Below are positions 1 through 10,059 of a DNA stretch of 64,000 nt, piece by piece. Under the pieces are notes generated by a model, which did no database searches, was not told where the DNA came from, and saw nothing but the letters and a program-made list of their open reading frames with translations. Origin of the DNA: Saccharomycodes ludwigii (Eukaryota; Ascomycota; Saccharomycetes; Saccharomycodales; Saccharomycodaceae); assembly GCF_020623625.1 (NCBI RefSeq), contig NC_060203.1, positions 186,001 through 250,000 of the forward strand, in the 5' to 3' direction. The number at the start of each line of letters is the position of its first letter. Position 1 is the first letter of the stretch. The position numbers and the translations under genes were made by a program.

Positions 1-44
1 AATAATAATAATAACATAATGCCTAGAAACAATGAGATTGCCTT

Positions 45-1022
45 TTATAATATTTGTTGCTTTAATTTTTCTCTGTTTTCCACTAATCTTAACATATTTC
101 TTAACAGCATACAAATTGTAACTTTCCCCGTACTTGGAACGTACAAGGAAGCTTTTTCTTTAACATCGTCATTCAAATTTTTATGGAAAGAAAAATTTAT
201 GACAACAGCACCTTCCTTGATATATTCGGTAGGAAACTTGTAATTAGGACTTGGAACACCAGTAATTATGACATCAGCATCTTTGCACACTTTTTCTAGT
301 AAAACAGGTTCATTATCACCCAAATCTTGCACTTGATGCTTACTAAATTTTAAACCTTCACCTCTAGTAAATTTTTGAATATTATCAATATCAACACTAT
401 ATACAGTAGCACCATCATTAGCTAGTAATGCAGCTAAAGGTCTCCCCACAATTTCAGATCTATTTATAACAGCAACTTTTTTGCCATATAATCTGTTGCC
501 CTCTGGTAATAAAACGTTGTAGACCTTTAAAAATTCCAAGATTTTAACTAAAGCCAAAGGGGTACAAGGCAAAATACTTTTCAAAGTTTTGTTTTCATCT
601 AAATATCTAATATTATGGTACATGTTTTGATAATAAACATGATTTAAGCCTTCGACGTCCTTTTCCATACTAACAACTTGCTGTAAGTATTGATCTTGGG
701 CATTACCAAAAACTGGGAAATAGACCATTATACCATCAACGGCATCATCTCTATTAGCTTCGATGATAGATTCTTCCAAAAAATCTTTATTTGCGATTCT
801 TCTTAATTCATAGTTGAAACCCATTGATTTGCAAGTTTTTTCAGTCCATTTAGCATAAGATTCTGCAGCTGGATCGTCGTTAGCCAAAAATCCGACTAAT
901 AAAGGTGCAGCATGATTTTCTCTTCTTTGAATAATCTCTTTAACTTTTTCTTCGATTTCTTGATTATAACATTTAGCAATAGTGGATGCTAAAATGGTAC
1001 GACCTGCAACTGTAGATGACAT
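45..1022 (-). CDS. MTD1: NAD-dependent methylenetetrahydrofolate dehydrogenase
   Basis: Cytosolic enzyme that oxidises 5,10-methylene-THF to methenyl-THF with NAD, feeding one-carbon units to purine synthesis. The 325-residue protein is close to the S. cerevisiae length (about 320). Visible family blocks are VGFLANDDPAAESYAKW near residue 43, the substrate/catalytic stretch YFPVFGNAQDQYLQQVV near residue 101, and the Rossmann-type nucleotide site GRPLAALLANDGATVYSVD near residue 192. The ATG at 1020-1022 gives the expected N-terminus (GRTILAS at residue 7). It is divergent from GYP1. In S. cerevisiae its homologue is YKR080W, so it marks the left end of the syntenic block. The bifunctional and trifunctional C1-THF synthases are excluded by length and by the yeast-specific sequence. 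Confidence 0.97.
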   Translation of the reverse strand: MSSTVAGRTILASTIAKCYNQEIEEKVKEIIQRRENHAAPLLVGFLANDDPAAESYAKWTEKTCKSMGFNYELRRIANKDFLEESIIEANRDDAVDGIMVYFPVFGNAQDQYLQQVVSMEKDVEGLNHVYYQNMYHNIRYLDENKTLKSILPCTPLALVKILEFLKVYNVLLPEGNRLYGKKVAVINRSEIVGRPLAALLANDGATVYSVDIDNIQKFTRGEGLKFSKHQVQDLGDNEPVLLEKVCKDADVIITGVPSPNYKFPTEYIKEGAVVINFSFHKNLNDDVKEKASLYVPSTGKVTICMLLRNMLRLVENREKLKQQIL

Positions 1023-1118
1023 TTTACTATTTTGTTTTGTTTGGTTTGGTTTTGTTTTGTTCGATTTGGTTTTCTCAGTTAAGTGGAACGTGTAAAGAAA
1101 TATATTATGGTTTGTGAC

Positions 1119-1126
1119 CTTATATA
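1119..1126 (-). promoter_or_regulatory. Putative TATA box of MTD1
   Basis: On the minus strand the sequence reads TATATAAG, which fits TATAWAWR, about 100 bases upstream of the MTD1 ATG. It sits at the end of an AT run, so chance occurrence is possible. Confidence 0.35.
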
Positions 1127-1217
1127 TATATATTTGTATATTTGTTTAGTTAATTATTACAACACGATTGTCTTTATTTTTAATTAAAATTATTTAAAAT
1201 TAAATTAATTAAAATTG

Positions 1218-1269
1218 AATTAAATTAAATTAAATTAAATTAAATTAAATTAAATTAAATTAAATTAAA
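1218..1269. repeat. (TTAAA)n pentanucleotide repeat
   Basis: About ten nearly perfect tandem copies of TTAAA/AAATT lie between MTD1 and GYP1. The repeat is a simple AT microsatellite, probably length-variable between strains. Confidence 0.9.
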
Positions 1270-1801
1270 CTTTTTATTTTTATTTTAAACAAGGTTGACT
1301 TATTTTCTTAGGATTAGAAATGGTCCATAAGCTTTAAGAAAAAGTGCGGTTTGATTTCAAAATAAGTACAATCAGCTTGCTGACTAGCAAAAATAGTATT
1401 TTGTATGTGTTTTTCTGTCTCATCACTAAAAAAAAAAAAATGTATATGTACAATATATAAATATATTAGCAATCAGAGTCAAAACAGGAAAAGAAAAGAA
1501 AAAAAAAAAAAAAGAAAAATAGAAGTCAATAAATTCTAGTTTGTATTCGGACTTTCGGACTATCCCCTTTTTTGTTGCCATTCGTTTATAAGAAATGTTT
1601 ATGTAAATCATTATCTTGCTTTGTTGTTATTTTTAGTTTGTTTCCTTTTCCTACTTTTCTTGCCTTTGTTTATACAAATAATAATATCTTTGTTGCAAAG
1701 TTAATCAATCAAATAATCAACAGCCACTCACAACATCAAGTATCTGTTTTATATATTTCCACATTTCTTCTTTTTTTTTTTTTTTTTTTTTTCTGAAAAA
1801 A

Positions 1802-3730
1802 ATGGGACTAAAGAAATCATCCTCTAGTAGAGATATAAACCAAAAAACAAGTTCTCCATCCTTGTTTTCCTCCCTAATGAAATCATGGAGTCACTCGGGT
1901 CATAGCCCGACCAGATCTAATAGTAAAGCCTATTCAAGTAGTACCACTGATAATAATAATCTAGGTTATGCAAGTGACACAAGCAGTAATGATGGTACTG
2001 CAAATCAATTAACAAGAAAGAACTCTAGTCGTAGTGGTAGTAACTCCTTTACTAATGTTAATGATATCTATAGAATGACAAAACCTATAATGCCAACAAA
2101 TCACCATCATAGCAATAATCATAGTAGTAGTAGTAGTATTTTATTAAACAATAATAACACCAATACTGGTAATATCAATAGCTCTACCATTAAAAAGTCG
2201 CATCATAAATTTAGCGATTCCAATGAGGATTGGAGTGCAGTTGTTGATGACTATAATATGCCACCTTCAATGGATTTTTTTACAGACTATTTATCGAAAA
2301 ATTCTAATACTAATATGATGTTAGGGCCTTCTCCCGTCTTATCAAAAAAAAACAGTGGACATAATAATAATAATAATAATTACACCAGTGGCAGCAGTAG
2401 CAGTAGTAATAATAGTAACAATAAAAATTCTGGTACAATTACATATCCAAAATTGACTGAGCATAACTACCACCTAGAACTAGAAAATGAAAGGGAGCTG
2501 CAAGAACTAAATTCTAAATTAACAAGAATTAATAAATTTGACCAAATTTTATCGTCCTCCTCTATCATAAACTTAGCTGAATTGAAAAAATTGAGTTGGA
2601 ACGGAATTCCAATGGGTCACAGACCTTTAGTTTGGAAACTATTAATTGGTTACCTACCAGCCAATAAAAAAAGACATGAGATTTTAATACAGCGAAAACG
2701 TAAGGAATATAAAACAGGAATATATCATATATTTTCACCCCAGCATACAAGAGATCAACCCACATGGCATCAAATAGAAATTGATATACCAAGAACCAAT
2801 CCGCATATAAAATTGTATCAGTTTCCAAGTGTTCAAAAAAGTTTACAAAAAATTTTATATTTCTGGGCGATAAGACATCCAGCAAGTGGGTATGTTCAAG
2901 GTATTAATGATTTGGTTACTCCGTTTTTCCAAATTTTCCTAACTTCCTATTTGCCAGAACACCAAAAGGCCAAAGTCTGCGATATCGATCCCGAAACATA
3001 TTTGACCGAAGAAAATTTTGCTGAAGTTGAAGCAGATTCATTTTGGTGCTTGTCTAAGTTCTTAGACACCATTATTGATAATTACATTCATGGACAACCA
3101 GGTATTATGAAACAAGTCAGTAATTTGGAATCTTTGTGCAAGAGGATAGATGGCCAACTATATAAACATTTGAAAAAGGAAAACGTAGAATTTGTGCAAT
3201 TTGCCTTTAGGTGGATGAATTGTTTATTAATGAGGGAAGTTCCCATAGATATTGTTATCAGAATGTGGGACACTTATTTGTCAGAAACTTCATCTGATGA
3301 TAACGATGGTGGTGTAGATAGTGCTGGTGCACGCAAGGGAAGCGGGTCTTCAAATATGAAAATGATGATGAATAACAATAATACATTAAGCGACGGCACT
3401 GTTACTCCCAATGGTGTCGCTCAGAATGCCAATGATCTTATTAATATTCCAACACATGCAAATGAAAGTGTTAACAATAATAATAATACTAATAATAACA
3501 GTGGTAGTAATAAAAGAAAGACATCATTAAGTGAATTTCACGTATTTGTTTGTGCTGCATTTTTGGAAACGTGGAGTAATTCACTATTAGATATGGATTT
3601 TCAAGGTATAATAACATTTTTACAAAACGTACCCACTGCTAACTGGGGGGAAAAAGATATTGAAATATTATTAAGTGAAGCATACATGTGGCAGACCTTA
3701 TATAAAGATGCCACTTCACATTGGTTATAG
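1802..3730 (+). CDS. GYP1: Rab GTPase-activating protein (TBC domain)
   Basis: GAP for the Golgi Rab Ypt1, acting at the cis-Golgi. The 642 residues match the S. cerevisiae length (637). The first ~215 residues are Ser/Asn-rich and disordered. The TBC domain starts near residue 259 (LKKLSWNGIP). It carries the arginine-finger motif IEIDIPRT and the glutamine-finger motif SGYVQGIND, so catalysis should be intact. A low-complexity insertion of about 80 residues (Gly/Ser/Asn-rich) splits the domain between RMWDTYLSE and SEFHVFVCAAF; S. cerevisiae Gyp1 has an insertion at the same place. The protein ends in KDATSHWL, as in yeast. The ATG at 1802 follows a long T tract by ten bases. The homologue is YOR070C. 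Confidence 0.95.
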   Translation: MGLKKSSSSRDINQKTSSPSLFSSLMKSWSHSGHSPTRSNSKAYSSSTTDNNNLGYASDTSSNDGTANQLTRKNSSRSGSNSFTNVNDIYRMTKPIMPTNHHHSNNHSSSSSILLNNNNTNTGNINSSTIKKSHHKFSDSNEDWSAVVDDYNMPPSMDFFTDYLSKNSNTNMMLGPSPVLSKKNSGHNNNNNNYTSGSSSSSNNSNNKNSGTITYPKLTEHNYHLELENERELQELNSKLTRINKFDQILSSSSIINLAELKKLSWNGIPMGHRPLVWKLLIGYLPANKKRHEILIQRKRKEYKTGIYHIFSPQHTRDQPTWHQIEIDIPRTNPHIKLYQFPSVQKSLQKILYFWAIRHPASGYVQGINDLVTPFFQIFLTSYLPEHQKAKVCDIDPETYLTEENFAEVEADSFWCLSKFLDTIIDNYIHGQPGIMKQVSNLESLCKRIDGQLYKHLKKENVEFVQFAFRWMNCLLMREVPIDIVIRMWDTYLSETSSDDNDGGVDSAGARKGSGSSNMKMMMNNNNTLSDGTVTPNGVAQNANDLINIPTHANESVNNNNNTNNNSGSNKRKTSLSEFHVFVCAAFLETWSNSLLDMDFQGIITFLQNVPTANWGEKDIEILLSEAYMWQTLYKDATSHWL

Positions 3731-4561
3731 TTGTTATGAATGCAGTACTTTATCGTGTTTCTTTTTAATGCTCCCTTATTTTACTTTCAATAATCAACTA
3801 TACAAAGAATAGACGTGTAAACTCACAATAACATATGCCATTTCGATTGAATTTTAAATGTTAAAATCAAAAATGACAATGAATGTGAATAACAAAATAG
3901 AAATGGATATGCAATGGCTTTTTCCTAGAAAAAAAATAAATAAATAAATAAAACTTTCCTTTTTTTTTTTTTTTTTTTTTTCTTTTCTTTTTTTTTTTTC
4001 TTTTTTTTCTTTTTTTTCTTTTTCTTTTTTTTCTTTTTTTCTTCAAATAACTTCAAAATATTCAAGCTCTTCGTAAGTTAAATCATAATTCATACAAATC
4101 TTGCTAAATGATTTTTAAACCATTTTTAATTCGGCGATAAAGGACATATGTTACGTTATTATTAAACACTTTTATAAAATATATATATATATATATATAG
4201 TATCCACCACTCTCTAGGGTTATTATTCCAATTTAGCTGTTCTATTCCGTTTTGTTAGACCTCATTCACAAGGAAACAAAAGGGAAAGAGAAAATAAAAA
4301 AAAGAAAGAAAAAATTGATTAACATTGATTTTAAAATCATTAAAAACTAGGTTCGTTAATACCTGGCAATTGAAGCAATATTGGCCCCATAAAATTATTT
4401 ATATTAACAATACCAGGCCAATTCATTTGATTACTTTAAAGAAAAGGTTAAAAGATTTAAAAAGGAAAAAGATAGTTCGGCAACAACAGCATCAATCACA
4501 ACAACAATCTGTTAAAAAAAATCAAAAGCCTTCCTATTGTAACTCACACGAAAATATTATT
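3731..4561. other. Intergenic region GYP1 / TRZ1
   Basis: Contains a C-interrupted T-rich stretch (3959-4043) behind GYP1 and an (AT)n run near 4178-4198. The last 243 bases (4319-4561) are open in the TRZ1 frame and encode a basic, presequence-like peptide but contain no ATG. No TACTAAC branch point is visible that would support an intron-borne first exon. Confidence 0.7.
4319..4561 (+). other. In-frame, ATG-less 5' extension of TRZ1 (possible non-AUG mitochondrial presequence)
   Basis: Directly upstream of the first in-frame TRZ1 ATG, and following a TGA at 4316-4318, the same frame stays open for 81 codons. Counting from a TTG at 4325, the first 43 residues contain no acidic residue. Residues 1-52 contain 15 Lys/Arg with interspersed hydrophobic residues. 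That composition is typical of a mitochondrial targeting sequence. The TTG has A at -3 (ACA-TTG). Yeast GRS1 is known to start its mitochondrial form at UUG, and Trz1 is known to act in both nucleus and mitochondria. Translation of this extension is inference. Confidence 0.45.
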
Positions 4562-7123
4562 ATGAATAACAAGATTGGAAATCAAAGACAAAATAGTATG
4601 TTTGAAATAAGCACAATTACACACCCAACTTTAGACACCAAACATCCATTGTTATTATTACGTTCAGAACATGGTGATCGCTATTTATTTGGTAAAGTTC
4701 CAGAGGGTTCACAAAGGGTTTTTTTAGAGCATAAGTTTAAAATGCAAAATGTTAAAACAATTTATTTGACGGGTGAATTAGATTGGGCTAGTATTGGTGG
4801 ATTGCCCGGTATGATTTTAACAGCCGCTGACCAAGGGAAAACAGATTTAAATATAGTATATCCCAATAAGATTATGAATTATATTATAAGTACTTGGAGG
4901 TATTTTGTGTTTAGATTCGGTATAAAATTAAATGTATTTACACGTGAAGAAGAGGTTGTTACAGAGTCATGCATAAAAGTTAAACCGAATATTATAAAAT
5001 TAAGCCAAAGCCCTACTGATCAAATAAACAACGTATGTAATGATACTTTATCCAGAATAATCGGTAAAATGTTCCCAATAAAATCACCAACTGCAAAATA
5101 TGATCCATCAGCAGATCCAAATATAAATGTTGAACTACCCTTAAATTATAGAATTCCTAAAGAATCTGTTTCTTATGAAATTGAATTTGCTCCAGTTAGA
5201 GGTAAGTTCGATATTAATGAAGCTAGACGTTTAAATATTCCACCAGGACCATTATACAGTGCACTAACAAAGGGACAAAGTGTTACTTTGACAGATGGTA
5301 CTATTATCAAGCCGGAACAAGTTGTGGGCAAATCTAGATCCTATCCGAAAATTTTAATCTTGGACATTCCCAATAATGAATATCTTATTAAATTTAAAGA
5401 GTATTATGAAAGTTATAAGGGAGCCGATGAACTGGCCTGTGTTTACTATTTTCTAGGTGAAGACTTGGAAATTAACCAAGAACTATGCTCATTTATGGAA
5501 TTTTTTAACTCACCCAACACTAAACACATTGTTTCACATCCCAAAGTGTGTTCTAATAGTCTAGTCTTTGTAGGTTCTGCTCTATCTATTTTAAAATTGA
5601 AAATGGTGAACAACGAAAACTATAACTTGCCCATTGAGGACCGTATTTATTCTAAAGATTTCTATGACACTTTTAACCATCGATTACCATTAAAAAACAG
5701 TACTTTAAGCCAAACTAATGAGATTTTACCTCTAAGCACAAGTTTAATTAAGGAAAACGTGCTTGTTTTAAATAAGCAAGACTCTATTTTATTGGAGCCT
5801 TTTATTGAAGGTGAAGAACAGATTAAGTTAGCTGTTACTAAACAACATAATTTAAAATTAAAAGGTATATTTAAAAACATGGTGGATTGCATCCTCCCAG
5901 AGGAACTAAAGGCTGATTTTGCTCCAAACTTTGAAAAAAATATTGAAAATGAAATACTAAAACCGCATTTCAACACCAAAGAAACTGAAGGTCAGGTCGA
6001 AGTTGTTACATTTGGCACAGGTAGCTCATTACCTTCGAAATATAGAAATGTTATTTCTACCTTGGTTAAAATACCGTATAGCTTGAATGGTAAGTATCAT
6101 AATAGAAATATTATTCTAGATGCTGGTGAAAACACTTTGGGTTTCATACATAGACATTTTAGTAGTGCAAAAGTTGGTGAATTGTTTAAAGATTTGAAAA
6201 TGATTTATTTAAGTCATTTGCATGCAGATCATCATTTAGGTATCATCAGTATATTGCAAGAATGGTATAAGCATAACAAAGACGACAAAAATGCTATATT
6301 ATATTTAATTTCACCATGGCAATACAACAAATTTGTTTCAGAGTGGTTAAGTTTACAGAATGCAGATTTGTTAACTAGAATACATTATATCAGCTGTGAA
6401 CATTTGATTGATGGTAATTTTGTTAGAAAGGAAACAAAGCCGATACCATTTGTTCAGCTAGAATCATTTTTGGAAACTTTTAGGAAAGATTCAGCAGGTA
6501 ATGATGAAAATAATAAATATAAAAAAAGAAAATTTGACCTCCTGGAAGGTTCTTCTTTTAGGGATATTGCAATGATTAAAAAAATGTGTAAAGATTTGTC
6601 GATCAAAGAATTCAAAACTTGTAAAGCGAAACATTGTGAGTGGGCTTATTCAAATAGTATAACATTTTATACTAGCTCTGAAAACAATGCTACCTTTAAA
6701 GTTTCTTATTCTGGCGACACTAGACCTAATATTGAACATTTTAGCTCAAAAATTGGTTATAATTCAGATTTATTGATTCATGAAGCGACATTTGATGACA
6801 CTATGCAAGAAGATGCTTATAAAAAAAGGCATTCTACCTTTAGTGAAGTTGTCAGTGTTGCAAAAGCCATGAAGGCAAAGAAGTTGTTGTTTACACATTT
6901 TTCCCAAAGATATCCGCATTTCCCTGATATTAAAAATATGAATGATATGCCAGTGGCAGAATACTGTTTTGCTTTTGATGGCACCATTTTATCCTGGAAC
7001 AATTTTGGAAAACAAATGGCTTCAATTCCAACCTTGAAAAAGCTATTTCCAATTAATGCTACAGAAGAAGACGAAGAAAATGAAGAAAAGAAAGCTGAAC
7101 AAATTGTTCAAGATGATGAATGA
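4562..7123 (+). CDS. TRZ1: tRNase Z, long form (tRNA 3'-end endonuclease)
   Basis: Cleaves 3' trailers from pre-tRNAs in nucleus and mitochondria. The ATG at 4562 gives 853 residues. A second in-frame ATG at 4598 gives 841, closest to S. cerevisiae (838), whose N-terminus aligns with MFEISTITHPTLDTKHPLLL minus a few residues. The protein has the two-lobed long-form layout. The N-terminal lobe is a degenerate metallo-beta-lactamase fold with LTGELDWASIGGLPGM. The C-terminal lobe has the zinc motif LSHLHADHHLG (H540, H542, D544, H545 counted from 4598). Further catalytic blocks are GTGSSLPSKYRN, SYSGDTRPN and LFTHFSQRY. The acidic C-terminus is usual. A basic ATG-less frame lies upstream. It is convergent with VPS5, 114 bases away. 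Homologue YKR079C. Confidence 0.96.
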   Translation: MNNKIGNQRQNSMFEISTITHPTLDTKHPLLLLRSEHGDRYLFGKVPEGSQRVFLEHKFKMQNVKTIYLTGELDWASIGGLPGMILTAADQGKTDLNIVYPNKIMNYIISTWRYFVFRFGIKLNVFTREEEVVTESCIKVKPNIIKLSQSPTDQINNVCNDTLSRIIGKMFPIKSPTAKYDPSADPNINVELPLNYRIPKESVSYEIEFAPVRGKFDINEARRLNIPPGPLYSALTKGQSVTLTDGTIIKPEQVVGKSRSYPKILILDIPNNEYLIKFKEYYESYKGADELACVYYFLGEDLEINQELCSFMEFFNSPNTKHIVSHPKVCSNSLVFVGSALSILKLKMVNNENYNLPIEDRIYSKDFYDTFNHRLPLKNSTLSQTNEILPLSTSLIKENVLVLNKQDSILLEPFIEGEEQIKLAVTKQHNLKLKGIFKNMVDCILPEELKADFAPNFEKNIENEILKPHFNTKETEGQVEVVTFGTGSSLPSKYRNVISTLVKIPYSLNGKYHNRNIILDAGENTLGFIHRHFSSAKVGELFKDLKMIYLSHLHADHHLGIISILQEWYKHNKDDKNAILYLISPWQYNKFVSEWLSLQNADLLTRIHYISCEHLIDGNFVRKETKPIPFVQLESFLETFRKDSAGNDENNKYKKRKFDLLEGSSFRDIAMIKKMCKDLSIKEFKTCKAKHCEWAYSNSITFYTSSENNATFKVSYSGDTRPNIEHFSSKIGYNSDLLIHEATFDDTMQEDAYKKRHSTFSEVVSVAKAMKAKKLLFTHFSQRYPHFPDIKNMNDMPVAEYCFAFDGTILSWNNFGKQMASIPTLKKLFPINATEEDEENEEKKAEQIVQDDE

Positions 7124-7237
7124 TACCTTTTTTTCCCCCTATTTTGTTTTTACTATGTATGTACAATATAGAAAAGTACTTGTAAAAAAAAAAAAAAAAA
7201 AAAAAAAATGAATCATATTAAATTTGGTATATGTGTA

Positions 7238-9424
7238 TTACAAAGAGTTTTGGTAGAATGTTTCCCATATTTCTATAACTTCTTTTTGTGTTTCAATGGC
7301 GGATTCCAAATAAATTTCAATGCTGTTTCTAAATTCTTCAATCCTTGACTTGTCAAAATTTGACATTTCCTTTCTAATTAATTTTCCAACAGATTTCCAA
7401 TGGGCCTGGGTTAGAGAATATCTTTTTTGCAAAAGAGATAATTCCTCTTGCTGTTTGGCAATTTTGTCTGGTTTAGATCTAGATAATGAATTTTTGGACT
7501 CGTTGATCAAATGTTCGAAAAAAACCAAAATGCTACCCAATTTATGTCTTTGGTTTAAAATTGCCCTGCAACTATAAACCACCCTTAAGTATTCTTCTAA
7601 GGTTGATGCAAGAATCAACTCCTCCATCTGTGAACTTCTACATAAGGAAGACTTAATTTGTAGTTGCACATCAGAAAAATTTTTAAAAACATTTGTTAAT
7701 TTGCTTGTTACATTTAATTCAATCAACTGTTGCATCGATTTAGAAAATTCTTCTGTCACGTTAGCCAAGTCCTTCCTTTGTTCATTAACCAATTCCAAAC
7801 TTTTGTAAATATTTTTCAATTGATCTTCTAAATTTTTTAAAGACTCGGTTTCTTGGGCAAAAAATTCATCCGTTTCAACATATTTTGGCACAGGTGCAGA
7901 GGAGAACCCTAAAAAGCTACCACCTTTACACTTTTTTTTCAAATAACTTTCAATTTCAGAACCGCCACTTTCTTTATAAAATTTGGCGCCGTCCTCCGGC
8001 CCTAGCAAAACCAACTCACTTAAGCTAATTTCAGCTAAATCATTAGAATCATTGCTTGCATGCGAAAATGATATATGGTCTCTTTTTTTGGCATAATTAG
8101 AAAATTTATCCCCAACAAAAGTTAAAAACTGGAAAAAATCTTCGTCTTTTTGTAGCTGTGAATTATTAGCAATCTTGTCCAACATTTTGTTCATTTGTAA
8201 TCTCCTTCCTTCAATAAAATCATTGTTGAAACGAACAATCATTTGTTTATCAGGTGGTGGCGGGATAATATGACCCCAATGGTTATTCTGTAATTGTCTA
8301 TACAACCACCTAAAATCATTATATCTTCTTTTAACAGAAACAATTGTATTTGGAGAAGAGGGTAACTTGGTTTCAACTGTGTATTCAATATGTGAATTGG
8401 TTATATCTCCAACTTTGGTTGGATTTTTTACAGAAATTTCAAAATGTTTAATAGGCTGTTCTGATTCAACGACAGATTGTTCTTGTCCTTGGCTTGTTGC
8501 ATCTTCCCCTTTTTGCTTTTCTTCTTCCTCTTCCTCTTCTTCTTCTTCTTGTTCCTCATTATTATCAGCATCGCCTTTTTCCCTCTCCCTTTGCTGTTGC
8601 TGCGGGGAAGTAATTGAAGATATGGACGTCCTAGTTTTAGAAAACAATGGCTCGTGCATTTGGTCAAATATAGAAGAAGCATCGTTACTTTTTTTTTGCT
8701 TCAAGCTTTTGCCGATATACACGTCATCTAGTGGTTCGTCAACAAATTCACTTTCTGATGCTAATTTAGCTAAGGGATCTGTAAATACATTTTGACTTGG
8801 TACTTTAAACATTTTTTCATTCCCATTTTTAGCCGATGAATGACGACGACGAAGTTGTTTCCCACTAAATAGCTTTTTGGGTTTATTATTAGAGACAGGT
8901 GGTAAAGATGAGTTTCTTTCTGCAGATTTCAAATCGTGCGATGTGGTTATTGGATCTACTGGTAATATATTATCATTATTTTCAAATAAATTGTCTTTAT
9001 CCGTAGGAACAACGGTTCTTTTTGATAAATAATTCAACGGATCTTCTTCTGGAGCCAATGAATTCAATAAAGATTCCTTATTGTTTTCAGTGGTTAATTT
9101 AGAAGTTTGTAAAATGTTTTGGTCTCGTTCATCAGACCCATTTTCTAATAAAACCCCTTTTTGGTTTAAAGCACTTTCTGTGTTAAAAATGGAATCATAC
9201 TTAGCGTTCCAAGTATTTTTATCAGTTGCAAAATCCTTATCATAAAAATTATCGTCATTTTCTTGCTGTTCATCGTGTATTTGTTCCTCTGCATTTATTT
9301 CTGACCTTTCTTCCTGATCCAATTTTGCAAATGTGTTGCTTAGTTCATTTATTACACTAGGGCTTGGCGCATTTTCATCCCATACAGGTGCATCTAATGC
9401 TTCTTCTTGTTGAGTGGAACTCAT
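7238..9424 (-). CDS. VPS5: Retromer sorting nexin (PX-BAR)
   Basis: Membrane-bending subunit of retromer, which returns Vps10 and other receptors from endosome to Golgi. The protein has 728 residues (S. cerevisiae 675). Residues 1-320 are acidic and disordered and include a Glu run at 293-302. The PX domain spans about 325-438 with the PI3P-site motif RRYNDF (366-371) and the proline loop IIPPPPDKQ (386-394). The C-terminal ~230 residues are helical and fit a BAR domain. The ATG at 9422-9424 is followed on the plus strand by a T tract, meaning an A tract lies just before the start codon. The position (YOR069W) supports VPS5. Its S. cerevisiae paralogue YKR078W is the duplicate of the same ancestral gene. 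Confidence 0.93.
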   Translation of the reverse strand: MSSTQQEEALDAPVWDENAPSPSVINELSNTFAKLDQEERSEINAEEQIHDEQQENDDNFYDKDFATDKNTWNAKYDSIFNTESALNQKGVLLENGSDERDQNILQTSKLTTENNKESLLNSLAPEEDPLNYLSKRTVVPTDKDNLFENNDNILPVDPITTSHDLKSAERNSSLPPVSNNKPKKLFSGKQLRRRHSSAKNGNEKMFKVPSQNVFTDPLAKLASESEFVDEPLDDVYIGKSLKQKKSNDASSIFDQMHEPLFSKTRTSISSITSPQQQQREREKGDADNNEEQEEEEEEEEEEKQKGEDATSQGQEQSVVESEQPIKHFEISVKNPTKVGDITNSHIEYTVETKLPSSPNTIVSVKRRYNDFRWLYRQLQNNHWGHIIPPPPDKQMIVRFNNDFIEGRRLQMNKMLDKIANNSQLQKDEDFFQFLTFVGDKFSNYAKKRDHISFSHASNDSNDLAEISLSELVLLGPEDGAKFYKESGGSEIESYLKKKCKGGSFLGFSSAPVPKYVETDEFFAQETESLKNLEDQLKNIYKSLELVNEQRKDLANVTEEFSKSMQQLIELNVTSKLTNVFKNFSDVQLQIKSSLCRSSQMEELILASTLEEYLRVVYSCRAILNQRHKLGSILVFFEHLINESKNSLSRSKPDKIAKQQEELSLLQKRYSLTQAHWKSVGKLIRKEMSNFDKSRIEEFRNSIEIYLESAIETQKEVIEIWETFYQNSL

Positions 9425-10059
9425 TTTCCTTTTTTTTTTTTTTTTTTTTTTTTTTTGTTTTGTTTTAATTATTTATTTATTTATATATATAGGTATTGAT
9501 AATGGAAGTTAGTCAGCCAAAAAAATTAAAAAATATGGAAAAATGTTTATATGTATAAAAAACAAAACCATGATAATAATATTTTCTTATATTTTTTTTT
9601 TTTTCTATCAATAATTTTTATACAATTTAACAACCATTTGAATTAACCTTTGAAAGAAAAGAGAAAAAAATTTTTTTTCTATTTATTTTTTTTTTTGAGG
9701 GAGGCCAACGCTGCTATTTTCGGTCAATGAGGTTTTTCTGCAAAGACAAATGTAAATTATCCGCAGTCCGCAGTCCGCAGTCCGCAGTCCGCAGTCCGCA
9801 GCCATGCCTAATCCGAAATATTATCCTTAATGACCATTTAAACAAAATAGCAGCAAATTTTAATTGTACGTTTTTTTTTTACATACAACCGATTGTTAAA
9901 TACTTGTTTTCTTTTCTCTTTTTTTCTTCTGTTTGGTTTAGCTTGAATTCCACCCTCTTTGCAATTGTTCAACTCAAAAAAGGATAATCTCTTATCTTGA
10001 TACTCGGAAATATCAATTCAAGTGTTAGGAACATTAAAATCCTTTAGATCAAGCCCCAT
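9425..10059. other. Divergent promoter region VPS5 / ALG8
   Basis: Contains the A/T tract at the VPS5 start (9430-9456), several further T runs, and a GC-rich perfect heptamer array at 9760-9801. An open frame starting at 9727 runs through the array, but it is repeat-derived and has no family resemblance. Confidence 0.75.
9760..9801. repeat. (TCCGCAG)6 heptamer minisatellite
   Basis: Six perfect tandem copies of TCCGCAG (42 bases) lie about 260 bases upstream of the ALG8 start. They stand out sharply because the surroundings are almost pure A/T. Every copy presents a CCG triplet at a 7-base interval. CCG/CGG is the half-site recognised by fungal zinc-cluster factors, so a regulatory role is conceivable. 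Confidence 0.97.

Larger units (their letters stand above)
1023..1801. other. Divergent promoter region MTD1 / GYP1
   Basis: No credible gene. It holds a TATA-like element for MTD1 (1119-1126), a run of about ten AATTA/TTAAA pentamers (1218-1269), and an uninterrupted T tract (about 1771-1792) ending just before the GYP1 start codon. Two short hydrophobic open frames here are made of homopolymer and have no coding look. Confidence 0.8.

Noticed and set aside
4178-4330. Possible 3' splice site allowing a spliced first exon for TRZ1
   Set aside because: AG dinucleotides after pyrimidines exist, but no TACTAAC-type branch point is present and no upstream ATG exon with a GTATGT donor was found.
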